The notes under the pieces are model-generated. The model saw nothing but the letters and a program-made list of their open reading frames with translations. It did not search any database and was not told the DNA's origin. Below, piece by piece: positions 6,404-14,872 of a DNA stretch of 33,005 bases; within the stretch, counting starts at the first letter, position 1; each line of letters starts with the position of its first letter. Source of the stretch: a virus; the IMG/VR virus record IMGVR_UViG_3300030102_004693, positions 1-33,005 of that record. The stretch is one strand, 5' to 3'. A program made the translations under genes and the position numbers.

Positions 6404-7396
6404 TTATGCGATTGCGGTGATTTTACCATGTGCACCGGGATGGTAAACTGCGAGCGTAAGCGCGCAATCAACGAATCCACGCTCTCCGCCACCTTGATTA
6501 GGTAGACGAGAACTGCCCATTGGGATTAGCTCTCCGATACCAGCGTACTCAGGATTGACAAAATAGCCAGTATCCTTGTTTGTGGTGTCAGGTGCACAAT
6601 CAGGGTTCATGTTGATAACGGAAACAATTCCGTGGTCAGACTGATAAAGCTCAACAGAGAGCTTAATCTTAGCGGATTCGCCGTTGTAACTTACTGAACG
6701 TACACCATCGTCAGTAGTGCTTCCATCTACACCAGTGCGAGCGAAGTCGCTTATGATACGGCGAAGAGCTGTATCAGCAACCAACGTCAAAGAGTTGGTC
6801 GTTCCGCTAACGCGGTAGATAGAAGTAATGATGTTGTTCATTACAGTTTCGGTGAATGCACCACTAGAGTGAATGCTATCGGCTGGAGTGCGAAATGCCG
6901 AAGGAACGTCAGACGGTCCAGAGGAATCAAGCCAATCTCCAAGTCCACGTAGCTTATAAACAGTACCAGCTCCGTCTTCTACGGTTTTGTCGTTATTTGA
7001 AAGCAAAGTAGCTTCAACATCACGCTTTAGTTCACGAATCGCTTTAGCTTCAGCTTGAGCAATCTTAGCAGGTCCAACAGAATCAACAGCCTCTTGGAGG
7101 TCGCTAACCATGAAGTCCCGGCGGAACTTTTGAGTGTTGTTGCCAAGACGAGCACGGCCACTGAACTGATCAGTGAAAGTGGTAACGTCGGCTCCTTCAG
7201 CAATACCCGCTGTCGTGGGAGCTGAAAGAGAATCTACAGTCCATTCGTGAAACGTGCCAGTAGCACGTACTTTTGGTAGTGATGACAGGACGGGAGTTTC
7301 CTCGGGTGCCAAGATGGTTAGAACATCGCTAAGATCTTCGCGGTTGGAAACAGCCGAACCTGGATTAGTAGTATCGTATGTATTTGATAGTGCCAT
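6404..7396 (-). CDS. Major capsid protein, SU10-like HK97 fold, 330 aa
   Basis: The N-terminus carries the pattern typical of SU10-type capsid proteins: LTILAPEETPVLSSLPKV, then T-F-H-E-W-T-V-D and an A-E-G-A-D-V segment. Later come KFRRDFMVSDLQEAVD, a helix AKAIRELKRDVEATLLSN (spine-helix candidate) and, near the C-terminus, CALTLAVYHPGAHGKI. Length of about 330 residues fits the family, which forms icosahedral heads without a separate protease in many phages. The gene follows a scaffold gene, as usual. The start ATG at 7396 follows an AAGGTG-like sequence in the intergenic gap. Confidence 0.85.
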   Translation of the reverse strand: MALSNTYDTTNPGSAVSNREDLSDVLTILAPEETPVLSSLPKVRATGTFHEWTVDSLSAPTTAGIAEGADVTTFTDQFSGRARLGNNTQKFRRDFMVSDLQEAVDSVGPAKIAQAEAKAIRELKRDVEATLLSNNDKTVEDGAGTVYKLRGLGDWLDSSGPSDVPSAFRTPADSIHSSGAFTETVMNNIITSIYRVSGTTNSLTLVADTALRRIISDFARTGVDGSTTDDGVRSVSYNGESAKIKLSVELYQSDHGIVSVINMNPDCAPDTTNKDTGYFVNPEYAGIGELIPMGSSRLPNQGGGERGFVDCALTLAVYHPGAHGKITAIA

Positions 7397-7410
7397 TGTA
7401 AGGTGTTAGG

Positions 7411-8481
7411 TTATACGAAGTCACGCGACCAGCGTGCTTCTCTTAGTTTCTGGAAGTCGTCTTTGTTACCAGATTCCCTAAACCGTAATGACAAATCTTT
7501 CAGTGCTTTGGACGAACTGTCCTCAGACTTATCGGACTTGGCTCCAGCCGGAGACGGACTTTTGGGCGGAGATGGCTTGAATGCATCTTGTGCATTTGTA
7601 GATGGCTTGGACTTACCGCCATACATGCTATTAACCGAATGGGCCAATAGGTAAGGCAGCTGCCAGCTCAAATCAGGATTTTGCTCATAAGCCTTCTGGA
7701 GTGCGGGTTGGCTGGCTAGCTGCACAAACTGTTTTGTCTGCTCGCTTTCTTTGTCGCCTAGCCACTTAAACTCCTTTATTGCTTTCTGACCATATTCTCT
7801 GCGTAGCTTAGTTGCATCCTCCACCTTCTTTACCGTGCGGAATTGATCCGGTAGGTATTTATCACGAGACTTCCTGGCTTGTTTCAGCGCTTCACGCACC
7901 TGAGATTTTGTCATGGCCTGCCCATTTGATTCGGTAACCTGTTCATCAGGTCCGTAATCGGCAGACTCAAATAGGACATCCTCAGCCCATTCAATCACAT
8001 CATTGATTTCTTTGGCTTTGTTTTGGATGTCTTGGACACTCTTCAGATCGTTGTAGGGATTGTTCTCGATATCAGAAGTGGCCGAAAGAACCTGCTCTTG
8101 CTGGGTCTTCAAGCTATCCTCAAGATCTCTTGCCTTCTCTTCGGCAGCTTTAGCCCTTGCAGTGAGTTGACCAAAACGATCAACCGCCCGGCTGGACAAT
8201 GCCTCGGAGAGTTGCTTTATTTCCGTCTCGGATAAATTATCCAAGTCGATATTTGAAAGAACATTTGTCTGGCCTTGAACTTCTTCTTCCTCCTGGGGTT
8301 GGGACTCAGTCTCAACATCCTCAGAAATGGAAGACTCCTCAGCCTCCGGTTCAGGTGTAGGAGGAGCAGCTCGCTCTTCCATTTGCCTGGCACGTCTAAT
8401 TTCAAAGTCAGACGCGGATATATTAGTGTTTTCCGCTGTGTTTTGAGAGGCATCAGCGATCGCCTCGACTACTTCACTCAT
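7411..8481 (-). CDS. Scaffolding protein, 356 aa
   Basis: The protein is acidic and helical. The first 80 residues are dominated by Glu, Ser and Pro (PEPEAEESSISEDVETES), followed by coiled-coil-like stretches (LTARAKAAEEKARDLEDSLK) and a Lys/Arg-rich C-terminus (LKDLSLRFRESGNKDDFQK and ARWSRDF). Low sequence complexity, negative charge, helical middle and basic C-terminus, together with placement immediately before the capsid gene, are standard for scaffolding proteins. The basic C-terminus would be the capsid-binding part by analogy with other phages. There is no sign of a fused protease domain. Confidence 0.8.
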   Translation of the reverse strand: MSEVVEAIADASQNTAENTNISASDFEIRRARQMEERAAPPTPEPEAEESSISEDVETESQPQEEEEVQGQTNVLSNIDLDNLSETEIKQLSEALSSRAVDRFGQLTARAKAAEEKARDLEDSLKTQQEQVLSATSDIENNPYNDLKSVQDIQNKAKEINDVIEWAEDVLFESADYGPDEQVTESNGQAMTKSQVREALKQARKSRDKYLPDQFRTVKKVEDATKLRREYGQKAIKEFKWLGDKESEQTKQFVQLASQPALQKAYEQNPDLSWQLPYLLAHSVNSMYGGKSKPSTNAQDAFKPSPPKSPSPAGAKSDKSEDSSSKALKDLSLRFRESGNKDDFQKLREARWSRDFV

Positions 8482-8547
8482 GTGTTTTGCTGTTTCCGCT
8501 TATTACGCCTAGCGATGGCGAGCCGTGATTATATCACGCGAAACAGC

Positions 8548-8775
8548 TCATTCCACATGGGCATGCCATTTTTTTAATAGATCTTCGTAGTTGCAATCTT
8601 GGAGGATATCATCGTAAGCCGATATCTCCCCAGATATTTGCATCACCTCATCGGGAGAGGACCCGCGAAGCCGGGATATTGATTCTTCCCGGCGTTGTTT
8701 GATGATGTTAATGAAGCGAGCAAACTGCTCATACTTCGAAAGAAAAGCTACATCATTACCTTCGGGCATTTGCAA
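8548..8775 (-). CDS. Small helical phage protein between lysozyme and scaffold, 75 aa
   Basis: Starts MQMPEGNDVAFLSKYEQFAR; the ATG at 8775 lies inside the 3' end of the lysozyme gene (20-base overlap), and a second ATG two codons later is possible. The rest is helical: FINIIKQRREESISRLRG, then VMQISGEISAYDDILQDC. The pattern of an R-E-E-x-I-x-x-L helix followed by Q-I-S-G-x-I-x-A-Y-D-D-I recurs in short proteins encoded beside portal genes in tailed phages. It may take part in portal or scaffold assembly, but no function is established to my knowledge. Confidence 0.65.
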   Translation of the reverse strand: MQMPEGNDVAFLSKYEQFARFINIIKQRREESISRLRGSSPDEVMQISGEISAYDDILQDCNYEDLLKKWHAHVE

Positions 8776-9265
8776 ATTTAATTAGTTCCTCAGAAACTCT
8801 TTCCATCCTAGGACGAATACCGGGTATTCCGTCAGCTTCAGCAGTTCTGTACTGATCGTTGTCCAAAAACTCATCAGCAGCTTCTCTGTACTTTCCTTCG
8901 TTTATTAAGCGTCTTGTCTTGGGACTTTGCATAATAGAACCTCTGTAATGCTCACTAAAGATAGCATCTTGCAAAGACTCCGGAAAAGTTGAAAAATTAG
9001 GAAGAGCTTTTCTTATACTTTTAATCCTAGTTCTTACATCTCTGTCCAAAAGACGTTCAGCAGTATCTTTATCAATGGACATACCTAGCTTTACATCGGG
9101 TCCATAATGACCGTACCCTATGGTAAAATATTCCTCTTTGGGATTGGGCTTATACGGCTCAGGTTCAAAACCTTCTTCTTTTCTCAAAGTGTTTTTGAAC
9201 ACATTAACTAGTCTTTCTTCCGCAAGAAATCGACCGTAGTCTGTTGTGCTTAAATTGTCTACCAT
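8756..9265 (-). CDS. GH24 (T4-type) lysozyme-like protein, 169 aa
   Basis: Residues 29-53 read RKEEGFEPEPYK, then FTIGYGH, matching the active-site region of T4-type lysozymes: Glu31 aligns with the catalytic Glu of T4 lysozyme and Thr48 with its Thr26. The position of T4 Asp20 holds Pro40-Asn41, so the usual second catalytic Asp seems missing. Later segments (TAERLLDRDV, LQDAIFSEHYRGSI, GIPGIRPRMERVSEEL) fit the C-lobe, including a G-I-x-x-R-R/P-x-x-E-like end. It probably cleaves peptidoglycan, either at lysis or as a virion enzyme during entry. It is placed between portal and scaffold, away from the holin block. It has no signal peptide. Confidence 0.78.
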   Translation of the reverse strand: MVDNLSTTDYGRFLAEERLVNVFKNTLRKEEGFEPEPYKPNPKEEYFTIGYGHYGPDVKLGMSIDKDTAERLLDRDVRTRIKSIRKALPNFSTFPESLQDAIFSEHYRGSIMQSPKTRRLINEGKYREAADEFLDNDQYRTAEADGIPGIRPRMERVSEELIKFANARR

Positions 9266-9300
9266 ATTAAAAAATAGTATAGAAGAAAATAACAGGGCTA

Positions 9301-11391
9301 TTACTGCTGCATGCCTTGAGTTTGCATCTGCCCCATCTGGGCGGGTTGTGTACCGATACGACCTATTTGGGCGTTTTGAGCTTGCTGCATAGCGAATTGA
9401 TATTGGCCAGCATACTTTTGAAGACGGGCAGCAAACGCTTCATCTTGCTGCAAACGCTCTTGGACATCCGGTTGCTGCGTATATTGTTGAATAATTTGAA
9501 TAGCCGCTTGAGAGCCATTCGGCCTTGCTGGAACTTCGATACCTGCATAAATTTTAGATAGGTCATCTGTTATGTCTTTTAACATTTGGTCTTGTGCCGC
9601 TTCTACTGGCCTCATCACACCATCCGCTAAAACCGGATCGATGGAAGAAGCTATTGCAGATAGGAGTTTGTCCATATCTATGCGGCCATTCCTGTCCATT
9701 TGGACTAAGGAAAGTAGTTGATTCATTTTAGCTTCCTGCTTTTCGCCATCGGCATTGAGAACGTCAAAACTAATGGTAACATCAAAGTTTTCGTCAGGGT
9801 TTCCCTTGCTAAACATTTGAGGGTCAGGAACTCCGGTAACATTAAAGAATATTCTATCCTGCCCAAAGCGTTGGAAGTTGCGATAGCACAATGCTATCAC
9901 CTCGGCCATGTGCTGTAAATATTTGTCTACAAGAAACTGACGCCTTATACCAGACAGTGGAGATTGTTCATCAAGTCCAACCATGCGATCGGCTTGACTC
10001 TGGAGGTTATTCTCCATCTCAACAGATCCAGAATTGAATCCAGGTCCTTGCATAAACCTTATTTCACCAGCTCTCACCTCAGGGATAAATCGTCCTGGAC
10101 CTATCTCCTCGGGTTTGCGTCCCTTCGGGTGTGTAACGGCAGGAAGGGTGGACAAGCTGTTGCTGTCTATCCGACTATCACGTTCGACCTTCACCTGGCT
10201 TTGTATTCCTCGCAAAAGCGATGGAACACTCATGGTGTCATATAAACGCTTAGTATCTTCGCTAAAACGTGTGACTACCACTGGATAGTCCTCATAGCCA
10301 TTGAGCAATTCAAACTTAGCATAACCGGGTATGCCCAAGCCCTTATCGCCCGAAAAAGATTCGTGGAACACTGTCTCATAGATCCCTTCTGACCCGTCGG
10401 CCTCATCGATCAATCTCTGGTATCCGTGTATTATTTCGACTAGTTCCTCGGCCTCGTAAGCATCGTCAGTTAGTGATGTGCTACGCCTTCCCTCCTGTTC
10501 CCTCTCCAAGGAGTTTATGTTTACTCCAGAGAAGTTAGAGACTATGTGTTCCACGAAATTCTCATCCCACCCGTCTGTGATCACCTTGTTTTGCAACTCT
10601 TGTGCGGTGTAGTAAGTACGCCAGAAACAATATGGTGCACGTTGGGGATCTGTGACATATGCAGGGAAAATGAAATCACCATCGGGAGCCAATGTCTTTA
10701 CTTCAGGTGCATTGATCTGCCTCCTCACCGTAGGTACTTCGGCCATTCCAAACTCCCTCAAGTCCTTCAGGGCTTTACGGGCATTTTCCTTTGTCACCTT
10801 GATTACCGCTTGCATTTGAATGACCACCTCATCATCTTGAGTGCCATCCAATATCATTTGGGCTAGGTTGGGGTCAGCAGCAGCTATACGCTGCATGTCA
10901 AATTTTTGCTTGAAAGTTCGGTCTTCCATTAACCACCCACAATAGGTGATCATTACTCCACGCTCTAAAAAGTAGTTGGCTGCTAGCTCTGCCTCACGCT
11001 TGAAGCGTGGGATATAGCCGGAGGTAGTCATCCACTTCAAGAAGTTACTGACCACCTTCGCCCTCGGGACATCGGCCACCTCAACAGGGAAAGCTTGGAT
11101 GTTCGCTCGGTTGAGTGCAGACATAAACAAAGATACTAGACGAGTAACACGCTCATCAATGACATGGCTTTCCAGGTCGGATGCACCATCCCAAGGAAAC
11201 GCATCGGCACCATGTTTACGCAAATCGCGGCTCTTGCCGGGCCACCAGTTGCGGCGATCGTCGTAGGACGTGCGGCACAAGTGGTAATAAGACTCAAGCT
11301 CAGTGTCGGTAGTTTGGTATGCTTGACGCAAAGCCTCTATGTCCGGCTCCTTTGCAACATATGTAATAGCTTTGGAATAGTCTGTTTCCAT
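9301..11391 (-). CDS. Portal protein, 696 aa
   Basis: The N-terminal third has motifs of large podovirus-type portals: ADAFPWDGASDLESHVIDER near residues 60-80, and then LVSLFMSALNRANIQAFPVE. A central crown/wing region follows (GDFIFPAYVTDPQRAPYCFWR, YDTMSVPSLLRGIQSQVKVERDSR). The C-terminus is Gln-rich (QQAQNAQIGRIGTQPAQMGQ), like the barrel/extension of long portals. A length of about 700 residues fits. The portal forms the dodecameric ring for DNA packaging and exit. It follows TerL and two small genes and precedes lysozyme and scaffold. The start ATG at 11391 is one base from the stop of the 79-aa gene. Confidence 0.88.
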   Translation of the reverse strand: METDYSKAITYVAKEPDIEALRQAYQTTDTELESYYHLCRTSYDDRRNWWPGKSRDLRKHGADAFPWDGASDLESHVIDERVTRLVSLFMSALNRANIQAFPVEVADVPRAKVVSNFLKWMTTSGYIPRFKREAELAANYFLERGVMITYCGWLMEDRTFKQKFDMQRIAAADPNLAQMILDGTQDDEVVIQMQAVIKVTKENARKALKDLREFGMAEVPTVRRQINAPEVKTLAPDGDFIFPAYVTDPQRAPYCFWRTYYTAQELQNKVITDGWDENFVEHIVSNFSGVNINSLEREQEGRRSTSLTDDAYEAEELVEIIHGYQRLIDEADGSEGIYETVFHESFSGDKGLGIPGYAKFELLNGYEDYPVVVTRFSEDTKRLYDTMSVPSLLRGIQSQVKVERDSRIDSNSLSTLPAVTHPKGRKPEEIGPGRFIPEVRAGEIRFMQGPGFNSGSVEMENNLQSQADRMVGLDEQSPLSGIRRQFLVDKYLQHMAEVIALCYRNFQRFGQDRIFFNVTGVPDPQMFSKGNPDENFDVTISFDVLNADGEKQEAKMNQLLSLVQMDRNGRIDMDKLLSAIASSIDPVLADGVMRPVEAAQDQMLKDITDDLSKIYAGIEVPARPNGSQAAIQIIQQYTQQPDVQERLQQDEAFAARLQKYAGQYQFAMQQAQNAQIGRIGTQPAQMGQMQTQGMQQ

Positions 11392-11392
11392 G

Positions 11393-11632
11393 TTAAATGT
11401 GTTTCATTTTCTCGCAGACTCTATCCACGACTACCTGGGTGTAATTTTTATTAACGCCTATTCTATCACAAAAATCAATGGGATCCATAACAGCATGCCA
11501 ATTTCCTGTTGCGAAAGTCCTCCAGACCTCCCATCCAAGCAATCGATCGATTTGTTCAGACTGCCAGCTACGGCATAGAACCAACGAATCCAGCCTACGC
11601 TCTTCGGTATCTGTAAGACGTTCCAATGACAT
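11393..11632 (-). CDS. Small phage protein between TerL and portal, 79 aa
   Basis: The product begins MSLERLTDTEERRLDSLVLC and continues with LGWEVWRTFATGNWHAVMDPIDFCDRIGV, ending in a basic helix (VDRVCEKMKHI). Three Cys and four Trp are present in 79 residues. The start at 11632 overlaps the end of the 123-aa gene by 38 bases in another frame. A shorter start is not obvious, so the start is only moderately sure. No family is recognised. It could be a packaging or portal-assembly accessory, based only on position. Confidence 0.5.
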   Translation of the reverse strand: MSLERLTDTEERRLDSLVLCRSWQSEQIDRLLGWEVWRTFATGNWHAVMDPIDFCDRIGVNKNYTQVVVDRVCEKMKHI

Positions 11633-11966
11633 CCCGTATAGCCTCTATCAAAATAGTTTTGCCCACTAGCTTTTGAGCCAACTTCCTTGGCACAAGAACT
11701 GGAACCTTCATGGTTTTCTCCCTAATGTAAGCATATACATAATTCTTATTTGGAGCCACCTTAATAACCTGTCCCTTATAATGGGTAGGAGTAGCTTCTG
11801 GGACATCAATAGCATCCGCTAGGATGTCTTGGCCTTCCTCACTAATCCAGGTGTTCTTACCCACACCAGTTATCATATCATCGGACAGTTTTTCCTTGGC
11901 CAATGCCAATAGTTCATCCCACTGATAATGCCCCTGCCGGGCTAATTCGCTTAGTCTTATCTTCAT
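11595..11966 (-). CDS. Phage protein of unknown function after TerL, 123 aa
   Basis: The N-terminus is helical with LSELARQGHYQWDELLALAK; the C-terminal half is beta-rich and basic (GQVIKVAPNKNYVYAYIREK, VPVLVPRKLAQKLVGKTILIEAI). A possible OB- or SH3-like small barrel can be guessed from the alternating V/I/K strands, but this is weak. No Cys. It starts one base before the TerL stop, giving a tight junction, and overlaps the next gene by 38 bases. No family is recognised. Confidence 0.6.
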   Translation of the reverse strand: MKIRLSELARQGHYQWDELLALAKEKLSDDMITGVGKNTWISEEGQDILADAIDVPEATPTHYKGQVIKVAPNKNYVYAYIREKTMKVPVLVPRKLAQKLVGKTILIEAIRDVIGTSYRYRRA

Positions 11967-13625
11967 TTAATATCCTCCCATAGCTCGACGAGTGACGGCC
12001 AAGTCGAGAGCAGTTACGTGGACAGGACCTTCTCCACCATTCGCCATTCTCAAATAGCGGATGACATCAAAGAAATCCTTCAGGGGTTCGTCCATTTTCC
12101 CCTTTGAGTTGTAGTTGATGAGGCTATCAATCAAATTGCGACAGCTCTCGTGAATGTAGCACCTCGGGCGGTTGGCAGCATCAATCGGCTCATTTGGGTT
12201 ATAATTGAACCACTCATCCAATGCAGACAATCCCACCTCCTCCATCCGGCCATCGGATGGAACGAATGTAAATCCATACTCCTCGAAGGACATAAACAGG
12301 TCCTCGTTGTTTTCATTTTCCTTTGCAAAGAACCTAGAGTCGCCGATTCGCTCAAAAACCTCTACACCAAGCTCATCCTCCACCTCGTCAAACAACTCAC
12401 AATATCCATGGACACTTAGCCCTATCTTCTTGGAAGCAGGACCATACCTCCATTTAGGATCCCCAAAATCAGCCCATTCCCCATAGGTGTCCCAATCGGG
12501 CCACTCCCGGCAGATGTAAACATTATCCCTCTCATCCACAGCAGCCCATATCGAGACGTAGTTTCTAGCACCCGCAGGGTCCACCACCTGATAAACTGTA
12601 TACCTAGCCTTGTTGGACACATCGGGAAACTTCATCCCATACTTGTTCTCCTTATCATCACTCAAAACATTCACCTCAGTGTTGAAAAGAGGAAGGAGAG
12701 ATGTCATGCTTTTGACCGGAACACCATATGCACGGACAAGTATTTCCTCTTGCGGTCTGCCCCTCAAATCTTTTGCTATACGATCGTACCCCCCGAATGG
12801 GTTCTCGTCGGAATGCAAATAGACCACAGAAGCGTCCCTAGAGGGGCTGTACTGCCGCACAGGGACTTCCCGACCCTTGATGAGGGACGCATCCCTAGTT
12901 TCCAATGTTTCGACGTTCTTGAGGTAATCAGAGATGAAAGGTGTGTAGCCATCTATGGGTGTAAATCCAACACCCATCACCGCATCTCGGGTGGCTAAAC
13001 GAAACCTCAACGTGTTTACCAGCGTAGCATCACCCAAATATTCATCCAACCAAGCACCAATATTGATGCCGTAAGGATCCGGAAACCCATATTCGAACCC
13101 TTCAAGGATGGTTTGGTTGTTACTAAACTGAGTGTATGTCTTAAAATCGACTCGCGTACGGGTGTCGGGGAAGATGAAGCTTTTACCAGTGAAGCCATTT
13201 TGCATGGAAAAGTTGATGTAACCATCCATGCTTTTTGTCTTCTTCTTCATCTCCCGGGGCATCATTTCCCATATAGCAGCTTGCTGCACCTTAATGGAGG
13301 TGTCCTCGTTCTGGCTGAAGCATACCACATGGCCATCCCGACTCTCCGTCACAGCCTCCATCACTATCTTTGCGAAACCAGTGGTCTTACCAGACCTGTT
13401 CCCCCCGAGAGCCAAACACTCATTATAGCTTTGTAACCCCTCGCGGATGCGTTCCCAACCCGGCAGATCAAACCCATAACGAATGGGATCGCTGACACTT
13501 GCCTCTATCCGACCCTCATGTGCCTTGTGAAGCTGTTTTAGCAGGGGAAGGTTGTTGTCATACAGCCAAACTATTTCCTCCGCTGTTGGGGCTTCCAGAA
13601 ATGGATGCTCAGTAAAACTAATCAT
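11967..13625 (-). CDS. terL: Terminase large subunit, 552 aa
   Basis: The ATPase Walker A is at residues 74-81 (GGNRSGKT) preceded by LAL. Walker B with its catalytic Glu is at about 190-195 (IGAWLDE). A coupling-motif candidate is GVGFTPIDG at about 218-226. The nuclease domain begins near residue 345 with VVDPAG, where Asp349 fits the first RNase H-like metal-binding residue, followed by the strand YVSIWAAVDERDNVYI. The protein drives DNA into proheads at the portal and cuts concatemers. Its start ATG overlaps the previous gene's stop by 8 bases. Length and domain order are complete. Confidence 0.92.
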   Translation of the reverse strand: MISFTEHPFLEAPTAEEIVWLYDNNLPLLKQLHKAHEGRIEASVSDPIRYGFDLPGWERIREGLQSYNECLALGGNRSGKTTGFAKIVMEAVTESRDGHVVCFSQNEDTSIKVQQAAIWEMMPREMKKKTKSMDGYINFSMQNGFTGKSFIFPDTRTRVDFKTYTQFSNNQTILEGFEYGFPDPYGINIGAWLDEYLGDATLVNTLRFRLATRDAVMGVGFTPIDGYTPFISDYLKNVETLETRDASLIKGREVPVRQYSPSRDASVVYLHSDENPFGGYDRIAKDLRGRPQEEILVRAYGVPVKSMTSLLPLFNTEVNVLSDDKENKYGMKFPDVSNKARYTVYQVVDPAGARNYVSIWAAVDERDNVYICREWPDWDTYGEWADFGDPKWRYGPASKKIGLSVHGYCELFDEVEDELGVEVFERIGDSRFFAKENENNEDLFMSFEEYGFTFVPSDGRMEEVGLSALDEWFNYNPNEPIDAANRPRCYIHESCRNLIDSLINYNSKGKMDEPLKDFFDVIRYLRMANGGEGPVHVTALDLAVTRRAMGGY

Positions 13626-13836
13626 CTATCCAATCGATGTTCTGCAACTCCTGTTGAGATTTCTTCGCAACAAGGGCTAACAACACAGCTAGGTTTTCTT
13701 GGAAATGATCATTATCCACCTTGTTAAAGATGTCGTATTCAAACCCATGGTCTGTGATGGACGCCACCATCACCGTTTCCCATTCTGGGACAATGGTGTC
13801 CAAGGACTTCTCAACAAGCTGCATGTTTTTGTTCAT
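13618..13836 (-). CDS. Small phage protein before TerL, 72 aa
   Basis: The product is acidic and begins MNKNMQLVEKSLDTIVPEWE, with IFNKVDNDHFQENLAVLLALVAKK and an Asp-rich end (NIDWIDD). An in-frame TTG at 13845 would add SN and one more residue to the start; it is nearer the AAGGA-like site, so the choice is open. The 3' end overlaps the TerL start by 8 bases. No Cys and no membrane segment. No family is recognised; a packaging accessory role is only positional. Confidence 0.58.
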   Translation of the reverse strand: MNKNMQLVEKSLDTIVPEWETVMVASITDHGFEYDIFNKVDNDHFQENLAVLLALVAKKSQQELQNIDWIDD

Positions 13837-13837
13837 G

Positions 13838-14065
13838 TTACTCAATGATCCTTCTTATCCCATGTCTGATTGGAGGAACCCTGAATGGGCTACGCTCAAT
13901 GGTGGAGGCAGTGGGAGTTGCACCCACGTCCGAATGTGGTGACACTGTGACAGGTGACACTGTGACACCCACTTTCGTCGAATCTGTTTCACCCCCAAAA
14001 ATACGTTCCCAGCCCCGATTGTATGCATCCCGATCGGTGGTTCTGTCTTTGTTACCCTTACCGTT
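13838..14065 (-). CDS. Small phage protein with GWERIFG motif, 75 aa
   Basis: The start chosen is the ATG at 14065, with GGAGG seven bases upstream; the longer frame to 14143 lies inside the TerS gene. The N-terminus reads MNGKGNKDRTTDRDAYNRGW, then ERIFGG. Short phage proteins of the M-x-G-K-G-x-x-x-R...W-x-R-I-F-G type are common near terminase genes and have no known role. The middle contains a duplicated segment (TVSPVTVSPHS) encoded by a 15-base tandem repeat, and the C-terminus is basic. It overlaps the end of TerS by 8 bases. Confidence 0.62.
   Translation of the reverse strand, partial: NGKGNKDRTTDRDAYNRGWERIFGGETDSTKVGVTVSPVTVSPHSDVGATPTASTIERSPFRVPPIRHGIRRIIE
13938..13967. repeat. 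15-bp tandem duplication GGTGACACTGTGACA x2
   Basis: Two exact adjacent copies of GGTGACACTGTGACA fill 13938-13952 and 13953-13967, followed by CC. The unit is partly palindromic (GTGACAC / reverse GTGTCAC), so the tract can also fold. It lies in the 75-aa gene before TerL and adds five codons in frame. It is probably a recent slippage duplication; a protein-binding role cannot be excluded. Confidence 0.85.
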
Positions 14066-14615
14066 CATCAACCACCTCCGCAGGTATAGCCTCATTAGCC
14101 ATCTGGCTACGAGCTTGCTCCATAAGCTTTTTGTAATCGTCATCCGTCCACACCTTCTCCTCGCGGCTGATACTAGTTGCCTCTCCTCGGGCCAGCATAG
14201 CTTCGCGGCTACTGTTGGCCTTAGCGATGGAGATGTCCTTGATGTCCTTGAAGGTGGGTTTTAGTTCACCACTATCCATGCCATCACGCACACTCTCAAT
14301 CATGTCCTCCTCTAGGCTAGTGATGTTGAGGTAAGAGTAGGAGGCTAGCTTGCCCCCGAGTTCACGCCATTTACCCAACTGGTCAGCATAGGTGGAGATG
14401 ATGCGTATCACCGTCGCCCGGTCATACTTGTACTTCTTGACCAAGCAGGTTTGGGACTTCCCTTGAGAATGCAGGAATAGAATGTGGGCAGCCTTCTGAG
14501 GATCGTATCGCTCCAACAGCTTGACGTGTGGAGGAGCAGCAGCCTCAGCTCGACGGAGTTCGTCTTCAATGGATGCTAACAATTCGTGCTTTATCGCTGC
14601 TTTATCGTCCTCCAC
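14058..14615 (-). CDS. terS: Terminase small subunit-like, 185 aa
   Basis: The protein starts from GTG at 14615. Residues 42-78 form a helix-turn-helix-like segment (ILFLHSQGKSQTCLVKKYKYDRATVIRIIS), preceded by an acidic helical N-terminus. A central helical region (LGKWRELGGKLASYSYLNITSLEEDMIESV) and a helical C-terminus follow. DNA-recognition HTH at the N-terminus with a helical oligomerisation core, a length near 180 residues and position upstream of TerL fit a small terminase that recognises the packaging site. A sigma70-like promoter places the expected transcript start at about the GTG, so the message could be leaderless; a GGAGG sits just inside the frame. An upstream in-frame TGA rules out a longer form. 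Confidence 0.7.
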   Translation of the reverse strand: MEDDKAAIKHELLASIEDELRRAEAAAPPHVKLLERYDPQKAAHILFLHSQGKSQTCLVKKYKYDRATVIRIISTYADQLGKWRELGGKLASYSYLNITSLEEDMIESVRDGMDSGELKPTFKDIKDISIAKANSSREAMLARGEATSISREEKVWTDDDYKKLMEQARSQMANEAIPAEVVDER

Positions 14616-14872
14616 GATGGGAGAATATCAAAATGGGGCATTGGAGTCAACAATTTTTTGAGGGGCAGTTTATGAGTAGTAGTACAACCCCAGTCATAAG
14701 TAGCATCCCCTCCCCCCTCTGCTGCCAGCGGCAGCGGTGACAATCTAGCGACGAGCGTAGCGAGGAGACAATTTTTCAGTCGGTTTATAGTTGGCATGGA
14801 TTTTGAACGGGTCGCGCGTGGGTGGTCAATTTGCTCTTTGGTTGGGGGATGAATCGCGGGCGGGTTGTGACA
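14616..14872. other. Non-coding region: late promoter and possible packaging site
   Basis: I see no convincing gene here. A 99-codon minus-strand frame covers it but has no ribosome binding site and runs through both the promoter and the terminator. The region holds the late promoter at its left end, a perfect 15-base palindrome GCTGCCAGCGGCAGC at 14721-14735, a GACAAT repeat (about 14739 and 14767), and a T-rich tract. Being next to TerS, it is a reasonable place for a pac or cos site, but nothing in the sequence proves that. Confidence 0.5.
14622..14650 (-). promoter_or_regulatory. Sigma70-like late promoter in front of TerS
   Basis: On the minus strand TTGACT (14650-14645) is followed by a 17-base spacer and TATTCT (14627-14622), with TGA immediately before the -10. 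Both boxes are close to consensus and the spacing is ideal. It would start transcription near 14615, the GTG of TerS, and drive the late operon toward position 1. No phage RNA polymerase gene is visible, so recognition by host sigma70 is expected. Confidence 0.65.
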
